Program-made: the position numbers and the translations under genes | In this document: positions 25,689 to 34,418 of the stretch, piece after piece | Numbering within the stretch: position 1 is the stretch's first letter | Layout: each line of letters opens with the position of its first letter | NCBI RefSeq assembly: GCF_001866645.1 | Contig: NZ_MLYP01000071.1 | Span: forward strand, 1-63,606 | DNA from: Streptomyces colonosanans | GTDB lineage: Bacteria; Actinomycetota; Actinomycetes; Streptomycetales; Streptomycetaceae | Reading direction: 5' to 3' | DNA length: 63,606 nucleotides | Notes under the pieces: generated by a model | What the model was told of the DNA's origin: nothing | The model's input: the letters and a program-made list of their open reading frames with translations, nothing else | The model's database searches: none

Positions 25689-27255
25689 GCGGTTCCTGAG
25701 CGGACGGGGGCCGGGCCGCCCGGAACAGCTCACCGGCGTTCCTTCGCCCCCGCGTGCCCGGTCCGCCGTAGCTCGCGGGGCCGCCGGCCCCCTGCCGGGG
25801 GCGGGCGCCGAGCAGGATCCCGCCGAGTACGGCGCCGCCCGTCTCCAGTCCCTCGCCGTACGGCGTCCCGTACGCCCGGACGTCCCGCTCCGCCAGTTGC
25901 CGGGCCTGCCGGCCGAGCGTGTCGGCCTCGCGGGCGTCGGCGAGAGCGGCGGACGGGGCCGGTACGGGCGGCCGGTCCGTGTTCTCCGCCTCCGCGAGCC
26001 GTAGCTCCGCCTCCGCGAGCCGCGTCCTCGCCTCGGCGCCGACCGCTCCGCGATGCGTCGTCACATGGTCCGCCGCAGCGGTGACCGTACTGCGTGCGGT
26101 CAGCAGCGCCCGGTCGAGCCGGGCGAGGGCCCGCGACCCGCCCGGCGTGCGCCGCAGGGCCCGGTCCAGCCCGGCCGACACCTGCTCGATCTGCCGCAGC
26201 GCCCCGACCGGATCGCACCGGCTCCCGCCCTCACCTGCCCCCTTGCCGGCCGGCTCCCTTCGGATCGCCTCCACCGTCGACTCCCCGTACGCGATCCGGC
26301 CCCGCAGATCCGCTCGGGTGCTTTCCGTGCGCAGGAGTTCGCGGGCCTCGGCCAGGTCTCTGACCGTGTCGGTCAGAGCGGTGGGCAGTTTCTCCGTCGC
26401 GGTGGCCAGGTCCGTCGCGAGCCGAGCGATGCCGTCGACCAGCACCGCCGCCTGGTCGACGGCGGCCTCGGCCGCCCGCAGACGGGCGACCGCGTTCTCC
26501 GTCTCGCCCCGGTCCAGGGCCCGGTGCGCCCCGTTGAGACAGACTGTGGCGAACACCAGCCGGTCCTTGGCACGTTCGTCATGGCCCGCCACGGGCAGAT
26601 AGGCGGACAGGGCATACCGCTCGCGCAGCCCGGCGAGCAGGCCGTCCGCCTCCGCAACCCGCCCCGCCAGCCCCCTGAACCGCGCCTCGGCATACCCCAG
26701 TGCCTCCCGCGCGGTCCGCTCCAGCGCCCGTGCCCGGTCGAAGCCGGCCGCCTCCTCGTCCAGGCACCGCCCGGCCACCCCGCACCGCGCGACGATCTCC
26801 TCCAGCAGCGCCCGCGCCGGGCCCGCCCCGTCGTCGAGCCGGTGCCGCGTCCGGAACGCGGCGGCCAGCTCCGCCGCGGCGAACTCCACTGCCTCCGCAG
26901 GCACCCGTACCGCCTCCTCGCCGCACTGCGCGGTGGCGTACCCGAGTTCTTCCCGGCTCGTCCGGACACAGTCGTCGGTCTCGACGAGCGAGTGCCGGGT
27001 TCGTTGGTCGAGTTCGTCCAGCGGTACGACGGTCGGCATGCGACCGCCGGGCGTCGTGCGCATCGTCGCGCGCAGCCTGCGCCGCACCAACGCGTACGCG
27101 GCCACGGCCACGGCGGTCACCACGGCCACCAGCGGCAGCACGAGGTCGGCGCTGGACGTCCCGCCCGCGGGTCCCACCACGCCCATCGGCACCAGCAGTG
27201 CGGCGCTGCATGCGGCGGCCCGGCGCGGCCCACGTCGAGGAGAGGGCGGCGTCAC
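25651..27255 (-). CDS. Coiled-coil membrane protein resembling a TPM protein without its TPM domain
   Basis: 534-residue protein. A short N-terminal hydrophobic segment (AAACSAALLVPMGVVGP) and a second span (LVLPLVAVVTAVAVAAYALV, about residues 35-55) precede a basic stop-transfer. About 400 residues of Ala/Glu/Arg-rich helix follow, then a Gly-rich tail (GGAVLGGILLGARP ... GGPGTRGRR). The tail and helix match Streptomyces TPM-domain proteins. In those a TPM domain of about 130 residues would sit between the two hydrophobic segments, and here it is absent. The GTG at 27255 is 7 bases after TACGCT (27268-27263), so the mRNA is leaderless-like. The longer open frame to 27519 is not supported. 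Confidence 0.6.
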   Translation of the reverse strand: MTPPSPRRGPRRAAACSAALLVPMGVVGPAGGTSSADLVLPLVAVVTAVAVAAYALVRRRLRATMRTTPGGRMPTVVPLDELDQRTRHSLVETDDCVRTSREELGYATAQCGEEAVRVPAEAVEFAAAELAAAFRTRHRLDDGAGPARALLEEIVARCGVAGRCLDEEAAGFDRARALERTAREALGYAEARFRGLAGRVAEADGLLAGLRERYALSAYLPVAGHDERAKDRLVFATVCLNGAHRALDRGETENAVARLRAAEAAVDQAAVLVDGIARLATDLATATEKLPTALTDTVRDLAEARELLRTESTRADLRGRIAYGESTVEAIRREPAGKGAGEGGSRCDPVGALRQIEQVSAGLDRALRRTPGGSRALARLDRALLTARSTVTAAADHVTTHRGAVGAEARTRLAEAELRLAEAENTDRPPVPAPSAALADAREADTLGRQARQLAERDVRAYGTPYGEGLETGGAVLGGILLGARPRQGAGGPASYGGPGTRGRRNAGELFRAARPPSAQEPPRTGSAAPPPDP

Positions 27256-27274
27256 ATTCGGGAGCGTATGACCG

Positions 27275-27771
27275 ATGCCCCAGACCCGCGACCGGATGCG
27301 CCCCCGTCGGGGCACTGGCCATCCGTCGGGCGCTGCGGGACATCGAGGAGGCCGCGGCGAGAGAGCCCCGAATCGCGGCCGTGCGGGGCGGCTCGACGAG
27401 CGGGTGCGCGCACTCGCCGAGGCCGTCCGTTCCCGCGCCCGCCACGGCCTTGTCCACGGCGAACTGGGCCCGGACCACGTGCTGGTGGACGCGGACGGCC
27501 GACCGGCGCTGATCGACATCGAGGGCCTGATGTACTTCGACGCCGAGTGGGAACACGTATTCCTTCAGCTTCGCTTCGGCCCGCACTACGACGCCCTGCG
27601 CACCGAGGGCCTGGACGAAGGCCGTCTGCGTCTGTACCGCCTGGCTATGCACCTCTCTCTCGTGGCGGGTCCCCTCCGCCTGAGGGCGACTTCCCGGAGC
27701 CGGGGGCGATGCGCGCGATCGCCGAGTGCAACACCGGGCGGACGCTCAGCCTCCTGACGGACGCCTCCTGA
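27275..27771 (+). pseudogene. Decayed phosphotransferase (APH-like) gene
   Basis: Fragments of an aminoglycoside-phosphotransferase-fold protein lie in three frames. RALRDIEEAAAREPRIAA is about 27323-27383. RLDERVRALAEAVRSRARHGLVHGELGPDHVLVDADGRPALIDIEGLMYFDAEWEHVFLQLRFG, with the catalytic HGELGPDH and the metal-binding DIE, is about 27399-27610 and continues to SLVAGPLR near 27672. A third frame supplies EGDFPEPGAMRAIAECNTGRTLSLLT up to 27771. At least two frameshifts and loss of the N-lobe make it non-functional. It overlaps the sdhB 3' end. Confidence 0.65.
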
Positions 27772-28522
27772 TCTTCGACCCCAGCCACACCAGCGGGTCG
27801 TACTTGCGGTCGACCGCGCGTTCCTTCAGCGGGATCAGCGCGTTGTCCGTGATCTTGATGCCCTCGGGGCACACCTCGGTGCAGCACTTGGTGATGTTGC
27901 AGTAGCCGAGGCCGTGTTCGTCCTGGGCCGTGCGACTGCGGTCCAAGCCCGTGTCCGACGCCGCGTCCAGGGGGTGCATGTCCAGTTCCGCCACCCGCAT
28001 CAGGAAGCGCGGACCGGCGAACGCCTGCTTGTTGTCCTCGTGGTCACGGACGACATGGCAGGTGTCCTGGCACAGGAAGCACTCGATGCACTTGCGGAAC
28101 TCCTGTGGCCGGTCCACGTCCTCCTGCTGCATGCGGTACTCGCCGGGGCCCAGTCCGGCGGGGGGCACGAAGGCCGGGATCTCGCGCGCCTTTTGGTAGT
28201 TGAAGCCCACGTCGGTCACCAGGTCGCGGATCACCGGGAAGGCGCGCAGCGGTGTCACCGTGATCGTCTCGTCCCGGTCGAACACCGACATCCGCGTCAT
28301 GCACATCAGCCGCGGCCGACCGTTGATCTCCGCGGAGCACGAACCGCACTTGCCCGCCTTGCAGTTCCAGCGCACCGCGAGGTCGGGCGCCTGGGTGGCC
28401 TGGAGGCGGTGGATGATGTCCAGTACCACCTCGCCCTCGTTGACCTCGACCTTGAAGTCCTCCAGGCCGCCGCCCCCCGCATCGCCCCGCCACACCTTGA
28501 AGCGGGCCTCGTAGCCGCTCAT
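27746..28522 (-). CDS. sdhB: Succinate dehydrogenase iron-sulfur subunit
   Basis: 258-residue subunit carrying electrons from the flavoprotein to the membrane anchor. The 2Fe-2S cysteines are in NCKAGKCGSCSAEINGRPRLMC. The second cluster domain contains CIECFLCQDTC and CNITKCCTEVCPEG. The ATG at 28522 overlaps the sdhA stop (ATGA), with GAGGAG inside the end of sdhA; the GTG at 28528 is less likely. It is last gene of the anchor-sdhA-sdhB operon. Confidence 0.93.
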   Translation of the reverse strand: MSGYEARFKVWRGDAGGGGLEDFKVEVNEGEVVLDIIHRLQATQAPDLAVRWNCKAGKCGSCSAEINGRPRLMCMTRMSVFDRDETITVTPLRAFPVIRDLVTDVGFNYQKAREIPAFVPPAGLGPGEYRMQQEDVDRPQEFRKCIECFLCQDTCHVVRDHEDNKQAFAGPRFLMRVAELDMHPLDAASDTGLDRSRTAQDEHGLGYCNITKCCTEVCPEGIKITDNALIPLKERAVDRKYDPLVWLGSKIRRRPSGG

Positions 28523-30459
28523 TCGCACAGCTCCTCTTCGGCGAGGTACTTGACCAGCTCCTCCTTCTCGAAGAGGGCGAGCAGGTCGGGGCGGATGGGT
28601 TCGGTGGTCTCACGGGAAAGGGTGATCTGGCCGCGGACCGGATCGGTCGCCGCCAGCCCGCCCGTGGGGTCGGTGAGCCGGCACAGCAGGTTGATCCGGC
28701 GCCATGTGCGGTCCATCGTCGGGAAGTCCTCGCGGGTGTGCCCGCCGCGCGACTCCGTGCGCTCCAGCGCGGCCCGCGCCACGCACTCGCTGACCAGCAG
28801 CATGTTGCGCAGGTCCAGGGCGAGGTGCCAGCCCGGATTGAACTGGCGGTGCCCCTCGACGCCTGCCCTGCGCGCCCGCCCCCGCAGCTCCGCCAGCTTC
28901 TTGAGCGCCTGCTCCATCTCCGACTCCCGGCGGATGATGCCGACCAGGTCGTTCATCGTCTGCTGGAGTTCCTGGTGGAGGGTGTACGGGTTCTCCGGCG
29001 GGCGGATCTCCCCCTCGCTGGGCGCCGGGCCCTCGGCCGAGAACGGACGCAGGGCCTCCGCCGCCGCCGAGTCCACCTGGGCGTCGTCCACCCGCGGGCG
29101 CGTTGCCGACCCGGTCGCGTACTGGGCCGCGTGAAGCCCTGCCCGCCGCCCGAACACCAGCAGGTCGGACAACGAGTTGCCGCCCAGCCGGTTGGAGCCG
29201 TGCATACCGCCGGCGACCTCTCCCGCGGCGTACAGCCCCGGCACGCCGCGGGCCGCCGCCGTGTCGGAGTCGACCGCGATACCGCCCATCACGTAGTGGC
29301 AGGTCGGTCCGACCTCCATCGCCTCGGCGGTGATGTCGACGTCCGCCAGCTCCTTGAACTGGTGGTACATCGACGGCAGCCGGCGCCGGATGACCTCGGC
29401 CGGCATACGCGTCGACACATCCAGGAAGACCCCGCCGTGCGGCGAGCCGCGGCCCGCCTTCACCTCCGCGTTGATGGCGCGCGCGACCTCGTCACGGGGG
29501 AGCAGTTCGGGCGGGCGCCGGTTGTGGTCGGGGTCGTCGTACCAGCGGTCGCCCTCCTCCTCCGACTCCGCGTACTTCTCCTTGAAGACGTCGGGGATGT
29601 AGTCGAACATGAACCGCTTGCCGTCGGAGTTGCGCAGCACCCCGCCGTCCCCGCGCACCGACTCGGTGACGAGGATGCCCTTCACCGACGGCGGCCAGAC
29701 CATGCCTGTCGGATGGAACTGCACGAACTCCATGTTCAGCAGCTCGGCCCCGGTGAGCAGGGCCAGCGCGTGTCCGTCACCCGTGTACTCCCACGAGTTC
29801 GACGTCACCTTGAAGGACTTGCCGATCCCGCCCGTCGCGATCACGACGGCGGGCGCTTCGAGGACGAAGAAGCGCCCGGACTCGCGCTCGTACGCGAAGA
29901 CCCCCGAGACCCTCGCGCCGTCCTTCAGTACCCGGGTGACCGTGCACTCCTGGAAGACCTTCAGCCGGGACTCGTAGTCGCCGGTCTCCTTCTTGTCCTC
30001 CTGCTGCAGGGCGACGATCTTCTGCTGGAGCGTGCGGATCAGCTCCAGGCCGGTCCGGTCGCCGACGTGCGCGAGGCGCGGGTACTCATGACCGCCGAAG
30101 TTGCGCTGCGAGATGCGCCCGTCCTTCGTACGGTCGAAGAGGGCCCCCCAGGTCTCCAGCTCCCAGACCCGGTCCGGTGCCTCGCGCGCGTGCAGCTCCG
30201 CCATCCGCCACTGGTTGAGGAACTTCCCGCCCCGCATGGTGTCGCGGAAGTGCACCTGCCAGTTGTCGTGCGGGTTGGCGTTGCCCATCGCCGCGGCGAT
30301 GCCGCCCTCGGCCATCACCGTGTGTGCCTTGCCGAACAGCGACTTGCAGATCACGGCCGTACGCGCGCCGCGCTCACGCGCCTCGATGGCGGCCCGCAGA
30401 CCGGCACCGCCGGCGCCGACCACGACCACGTCCCACTCCTGCCGGTCGACCATGGACAT
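28519..30459 (-). CDS. sdhA: Succinate dehydrogenase/fumarate reductase flavoprotein subunit
   Basis: 646-residue FAD subunit. The dinucleotide fold is VVVVGAGGAGLRAAIEA, the FAD-attachment-region His is in KSLFGKAHTVMAEGGIAAAMG, the active-site segment is EFVQFHPTGM, and GSNRLGGNSLSDLLVFGRRAG completes the FAD domain. It oxidises succinate to fumarate at the cytoplasmic face. The gene is 16 bases downstream of the membrane-anchor gene and overlaps sdhB. The combination with a single large anchor subunit resembles the Sdh1-type complex of mycobacteria. Confidence 0.95.
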   Translation of the reverse strand: MSMVDRQEWDVVVVGAGGAGLRAAIEARERGARTAVICKSLFGKAHTVMAEGGIAAAMGNANPHDNWQVHFRDTMRGGKFLNQWRMAELHAREAPDRVWELETWGALFDRTKDGRISQRNFGGHEYPRLAHVGDRTGLELIRTLQQKIVALQQEDKKETGDYESRLKVFQECTVTRVLKDGARVSGVFAYERESGRFFVLEAPAVVIATGGIGKSFKVTSNSWEYTGDGHALALLTGAELLNMEFVQFHPTGMVWPPSVKGILVTESVRGDGGVLRNSDGKRFMFDYIPDVFKEKYAESEEEGDRWYDDPDHNRRPPELLPRDEVARAINAEVKAGRGSPHGGVFLDVSTRMPAEVIRRRLPSMYHQFKELADVDITAEAMEVGPTCHYVMGGIAVDSDTAAARGVPGLYAAGEVAGGMHGSNRLGGNSLSDLLVFGRRAGLHAAQYATGSATRPRVDDAQVDSAAAEALRPFSAEGPAPSEGEIRPPENPYTLHQELQQTMNDLVGIIRRESEMEQALKKLAELRGRARRAGVEGHRQFNPGWHLALDLRNMLLVSECVARAALERTESRGGHTREDFPTMDRTWRRINLLCRLTDPTGGLAATDPVRGQITLSRETTEPIRPDLLALFEKEELVKYLAEEELCE

Positions 30460-30475
30460 CAGAAGGCCTCACTCA

Positions 30476-31309
30476 TCAGAAGAAGCGCGGATCGGTGAAG
30501 GCGCCGGACGCCAGCAGGAACACATAGAAGTCGGCGAGCGCCACGCTCACCAGGGACGCCCAGGCCAGCTGCATGTGGCGGTCGTTCAGCCGACTGACGA
30601 CCCCCCATGCCCGGTAGCGCACGGGGTGCCTGGAGAAGTGCTTGAGCCTGCCGCCGACGATGTGCCGGCAGGAGTGGCAGGAGAGGGTGTACGCCCAGAT
30701 CAGCAGGATGTTCACCAGGAAGACCACGGTGCCGAGCCCCATATGGCCCCAGCGGTAGTTCTCGTCGCGGAAGGCGAGCACGGTGTCGTAGGTGAGGACG
30801 CCCGCCACCAGGAGTGCCGCGTAGAAGAAGTACCGGTGGACGTTCTGCAGGATCAGCGGGAGACGGGTCTCGCCGGTGTACTTCCGGTGCGGCTCCGGCA
30901 CCGCGCAGGCCGGGGGAGACAGCCAGAAGCCGCGGTAGTACGCCTTGCGGTAGTAGTAGCAGGTCAGCCGGAAGCCGAGCGGGAAGATCAGGATGATGAT
31001 CGCCGGGGAGATGCCCCACCAGCTGCCGAAGACGGGGGCGTTGGGCCCCGCGTGCATGGTGTGACACCGCTCCGCCAGGCAGGGCGAGTAGAACGGCGAG
31101 ACGTAGGGCGCCGCGTAGTAGCGCGCGTCAGCGAAGGCGCGCCAGGTCGAGTACACGACGAAGGCCAGTAGTCCGGCCGCGGTGGCGGCCGGGGCCAGCC
31201 ACCAGCGGTCGGTGCGCAGATGCGGGGCGGCGATCGCGGCGCGCGTACCGGTCCGTACGCCGCCGCTGTTCGGATGTGGTTCCGTACCAGTGGCCAACTT
31301 GGGACGCAC
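30476..31309 (-). CDS. Succinate dehydrogenase membrane anchor subunit
   Basis: 277-residue integral membrane protein with five hydrophobic segments (WLAPAATAAGLLAFVVYSTW, AIIILIFPLGFRLTCYYY, FFYAALLVAGVLTYD, GLGTVVFLVNILLIWAYTL, LAWASLVSVALADFYVFLL). The conserved histidines in NVHRYFFY and SCHSCRHIVGG are candidate haem or quinone-site ligands. A cysteine pair (CLAERCH) lies in the first loop. It replaces separate SdhC and SdhD subunits. The start is a GTG next to a GAAGG motif and is only moderately certain. First gene of the operon. Confidence 0.82.
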   Translation of the reverse strand: MRPKLATGTEPHPNSGGVRTGTRAAIAAPHLRTDRWWLAPAATAAGLLAFVVYSTWRAFADARYYAAPYVSPFYSPCLAERCHTMHAGPNAPVFGSWWGISPAIIILIFPLGFRLTCYYYRKAYYRGFWLSPPACAVPEPHRKYTGETRLPLILQNVHRYFFYAALLVAGVLTYDTVLAFRDENYRWGHMGLGTVVFLVNILLIWAYTLSCHSCRHIVGGRLKHFSRHPVRYRAWGVVSRLNDRHMQLAWASLVSVALADFYVFLLASGAFTDPRFF

Positions 31310-31407
31310 CTTCTCTTCGGGGCTCGGTTCGCCTCTTCTGTTGTGGGGTCCGGTTCGCGCCTCCGGGGCGGCTCAGCCGCCTTCCCGGCGGCCTACTCCG
31401 CGGTGAG

Positions 31408-31698
31408 TCAGGGGGCGTGCCGGTCGCGGGCGCCGAGACCCTCGTCGTCCGAGTCCGTCCACAGGGTGGTGTCGTACGGAGTGTCGGAAATCGTCACGAG
31501 TTCAGGCCGCCGCTGTGGCGCGGAGGTGCCGGCCGTCTCGCGCAGCAGCGCCAGGCTCTCGCGCAGGTGGTCGGCGTCGGTGCGGACGCGGCGTATCTCC
31601 AGCCCACCGCTGCCCATCTGCTGTTCTAGGCGCCCCACCGACCGGTACAGGTCGTCGAGGCACCGTTGAATTGACGTCAGTTCGTCATACTCGGACAC
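31408..31698 (-). CDS. Small conserved hypothetical protein
   Basis: 96-residue acidic protein. It starts with a heptad-like helix (ELTSIQRCLDDLYRSVGRLEQQMGSGGLEIRRVRTDADHLRESLALL), suggesting a short coiled coil. A disordered acidic C-terminus follows. It has no membrane segment. It starts with GTG. An inverted repeat TCACAC-N6-GTGTGA lies 72 bases upstream. Family not recognised. Confidence 0.6.
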   Translation of the reverse strand: MSEYDELTSIQRCLDDLYRSVGRLEQQMGSGGLEIRRVRTDADHLRESLALLRETAGTSAPQRRPELVTISDTPYDTTLWTDSDDEGLGARDRHAP

Positions 31699-31769
31699 GA
31701 CGTGACCTCACTTCCAGGGGTCGTTCAGGCCCAAGGCGGCAACGTTCATGCGCCTGCGAGTGTTGCGCG

Positions 31770-31787
31770 TCACACCACCCAGTGTGA
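31770..31787. promoter_or_regulatory. Inverted repeat, possible operator
   Basis: TCACAC-N6-GTGTGA is a perfect 6-bp inverted repeat in the 31699-32056 gap between divergent genes. The rest of this 358-base gap shows AT-richer sequence near 31990-32020 (probably promoter) and no gene. Confidence 0.35.
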
Positions 31788-32056
31788 AGGGATGTGCACG
31801 GATTTGCCTCCGGTGGTGGGACGGATGGGTACAGGCATACGGAGGTGCACGTCCCTGACGGGCGTGCGCCCCGGCCCGTAGCGCCGTTCCCGGTTGCGCC
31901 GTGAGAGTGGGCTTTGTATACCTCGCCGCCGTGTCGCTGCTCCCTGCTGAACCCTTTCCTCTTCAGTGGGCCCATACATCTGATCAGCTCTAAATAGTTA
32001 CAAACCTGAGCATAACGCCCACTCATTCGCAGAGCGGCTCCCCGGAGGTAGACGTG

Positions 32057-34225
32057 ATGTCCCACGACGGTGTCGGACGGGGCGCGGTGCTGCGCTCGGC
32101 CACGTTCCTCACCGCGGGAGCCCTCGCGGTGACCGCGCTCGCCGCCTGCAGCGCGGACGAGGAGAGGGAGAGCAAGCCGGCCGCCGCGCAGGACATCGCC
32201 CCGGCCGCCCGCGCCCTCATCACGGACGGCGGCACGCTCCGCTGGGCCGTCGACAGCGTGCCGGAGACCCTGAACACCTTCCAGACCGACGCCGACGCCG
32301 CCACCGCGCGCATCGCCGGCGCCGTCCTGCCGTCGATGTTCCGGCTCGACGCGAACGGCCGACCGCAGCGCAACCCCGACTTCCTGGAGTCGGCCAAGGT
32401 CGTCTCGACCGAGCCCAGGCAGGTCGTCGTCTACCGGCTCAACCAGCAGGCGGCGTGGAGCGACGGCCGCAAGATCGACGCCTCCGACTTCGCCGCCCAG
32501 TGGCGCGCCCTCTCCGGCAAGGACCACGCGTACTGGACGGCCCGCAACGCCGGCTACGACCGCATCGAGAAGGTCGAGCGCGGTGCGGGCAACCTCGAGG
32601 TCAAGGTCACCTTCGGCAAGCCGTACGCCGACTGGAAGTCGCTGTTCTCGCCGCTGTACCCGAAGGACGTCACGGGCACCCCGAACAGCTTCAACGACGG
32701 GGCGAGGAAGAGCCTGAAGGTCACCGCCGGCCCCTTCGCCGTCCAGCAGGTCGACCGCCAGGGCGGCCAGGTCACGCTCACCCGCAGTCCGCGCTGGTGG
32801 GGCCGTCCCGCCAAGCTCTCCGAGATCGTGCTCGTGGCCGTGCCGCGCGACCAGCGGGCCCGCGCGCTCGCCGACGGGAAGATCGACATGGCGGAGGTCG
32901 ACCCGGAGGAGGCCCAGCGGATCACGTTCGCCACCCGCGGCAAGGGCGGAAGCACCCCCACGCAGGGGTCGTCCCAGGGAACCTCTCGGGCGCCGTCAGA
33001 GGGGCCGTCCCAGGAACCCACCGCCGGCGGCACGGGGGCGGGAGGCGGGGCGGCAGCGCAGAGCGCCGGGCAGCCTGCGCTGCACGGCTTCGTGATCCGC
33101 AAGTCCCTGGAACCGGCCTACACGCAGCTCGCCCTCAACGGCTCCCAGGGCCCGCTCACCGACGAGCGGGTACGCCGGGCCGTGGCCCGGGCCCTCGACC
33201 GCACCGAACTCGCCGGGCTGGTCCTCAAGCCGCTCGGGCTGCCCTTCGCGCCCCTCGGCAGCCACCTGGCGCTCGCCGGGCAGCCCGCGTACGCGGACGA
33301 CAGCGGCGCTCTCGGCCGCCAGGACACTGCTCAGGCGCAGGCGTTGCTGACCGAAGCGGGCTGGGTGGCCGGCGGGCCGGTCACGGAGCAGAAGAAGTCG
33401 GCCGGGAGCCCGGGCAAGAAGGCGGACGGCACGAAGGCCGAGGACGGGAAGGCCGACGGCACGAAGGAGAGCAGCGGGGACGGCTCGGGCGACGACGGGA
33501 CGCACACCGTCCGTGAGGACGACAAGGCGCCCGGCCGACAGAGCACCCGGCACCTTTCCACGCAGCACCAGGGGGAGCACCCCGGCGCCGCGGCGCCGGG
33601 GGCGTACGCGCCAAGGGGCACCGCCGCCCCGGCCGGTGCCGCGTCCGGGGTGCTCGCAAAGGACGGCAAGCCGCTGCAGCTGCGGTTCGTGCTGCCGTCG
33701 GGCCCGGGTTCGCAGCCCCTGCGGACCGTCGGCGACCGTATCGCGCGGATGCTGGAGAAGGTCGGGATCCGCACGGAGATCACCAAGGTCCCCGACGAAA
33801 GCTTCTTCCGGGACCACATCGCCTCCGGGGACTACGACCTCGCGCTGTACTCATGGCCCGCGTCCGCGTTCCCCGCCACCGACGCCCGGCCGATCTACGC
33901 CAAGCCGGTGCCCGGGCCGGACGGCTCGCTGAGCGTCGAGCAGAACTACACGCGGGTCGGCACCGACCAGGTGGACCAGCTCTTCGACGAGGCGATCGCC
34001 ACCCTGGACGAGGACGAGGAGCGGGATCTGGTACGGAAGGCCGACACGCGCCTGTGGGCCATCGCCGGCTCGATCCCCCTCTTCCAGCGTCCCCAGCTCA
34101 CGGTCACCCGCCTCAACCTGGCCAACGTGGGATCCTTCGGCTTCCAGACGCCGCTCTACGAGGACATCGGCTTCCTGAAGAAGGGGGCGCGCGGCGCACG
34201 GCCGTCGGTGAGTCCCTCGTCGTAA
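32057..34225 (+). CDS. Peptide-type ABC substrate-binding lipoprotein with long linker insertions
   Basis: 722-residue family-5 (OppA/DppA-like) binding protein. The signal peptide ends in the lipobox LAAC (Cys31). The family core is present: GGTLRWAVDSVPETLNTFQTD, a peptide-site block, VRRAVARALDRTELAG, and a C-terminal DYDLALYSWPASAFP ... SIPLFQRPQLTVTRLNL. It is about 150 residues longer than usual because of two low-complexity insertions: about residues 293-340 (Ser/Gly/Gln-rich) and 438-545 (Lys/Asp/Gly then His/Pro/Ala-rich). GGAGGT lies before the ATG; a GTG at 32054 is possible. No permease or ATPase genes accompany it, so it may serve a transporter encoded elsewhere, such as the downstream ones. 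Confidence 0.85.
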   Translation: MSHDGVGRGAVLRSATFLTAGALAVTALAACSADEERESKPAAAQDIAPAARALITDGGTLRWAVDSVPETLNTFQTDADAATARIAGAVLPSMFRLDANGRPQRNPDFLESAKVVSTEPRQVVVYRLNQQAAWSDGRKIDASDFAAQWRALSGKDHAYWTARNAGYDRIEKVERGAGNLEVKVTFGKPYADWKSLFSPLYPKDVTGTPNSFNDGARKSLKVTAGPFAVQQVDRQGGQVTLTRSPRWWGRPAKLSEIVLVAVPRDQRARALADGKIDMAEVDPEEAQRITFATRGKGGSTPTQGSSQGTSRAPSEGPSQEPTAGGTGAGGGAAAQSAGQPALHGFVIRKSLEPAYTQLALNGSQGPLTDERVRRAVARALDRTELAGLVLKPLGLPFAPLGSHLALAGQPAYADDSGALGRQDTAQAQALLTEAGWVAGGPVTEQKKSAGSPGKKADGTKAEDGKADGTKESSGDGSGDDGTHTVREDDKAPGRQSTRHLSTQHQGEHPGAAAPGAYAPRGTAAPAGAASGVLAKDGKPLQLRFVLPSGPGSQPLRTVGDRIARMLEKVGIRTEITKVPDESFFRDHIASGDYDLALYSWPASAFPATDARPIYAKPVPGPDGSLSVEQNYTRVGTDQVDQLFDEAIATLDEDEERDLVRKADTRLWAIAGSIPLFQRPQLTVTRLNLANVGSFGFQTPLYEDIGFLKKGARGARPSVSPSS

Positions 34226-34319
34226 CCGGGGAAGCGGCGGTCTGCGCCCCGGGGCGGCCCGTGAACAGGGTCTGAGCTGCGCTGACGCCACCCGGCGCGC
34301 CTATGCCTCGGCGGCCCCG

Positions 34320-34325
34320 TAACAT
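34320..34325 (+). promoter_or_regulatory. -10 element of typA
   Basis: TAACAT lies about 95 bases before the typA start. No convincing -35 was found. Confidence 0.35.
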
Positions 34326-34418
34326 GGGGTGAGGCCGTGGCGTGTCCAGCCCGGCAGGTCCCGCGTAACACGGACGTACGCGCAGGGCCGTCCTCACCAC
34401 TCCGGGAGTACGCCACAC

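Noticed and set aside
23154..25733. 859-codon minus-strand frame opposite the SpoIIE-type gene
   Set aside because: Shadow of a strongly supported multidomain gene.
31685..32527. Minus-strand frame over the start of the binding-protein gene
   Set aside because: Its N-terminal part is a shadow, and the part in the intergenic gap has no homology that I can see.
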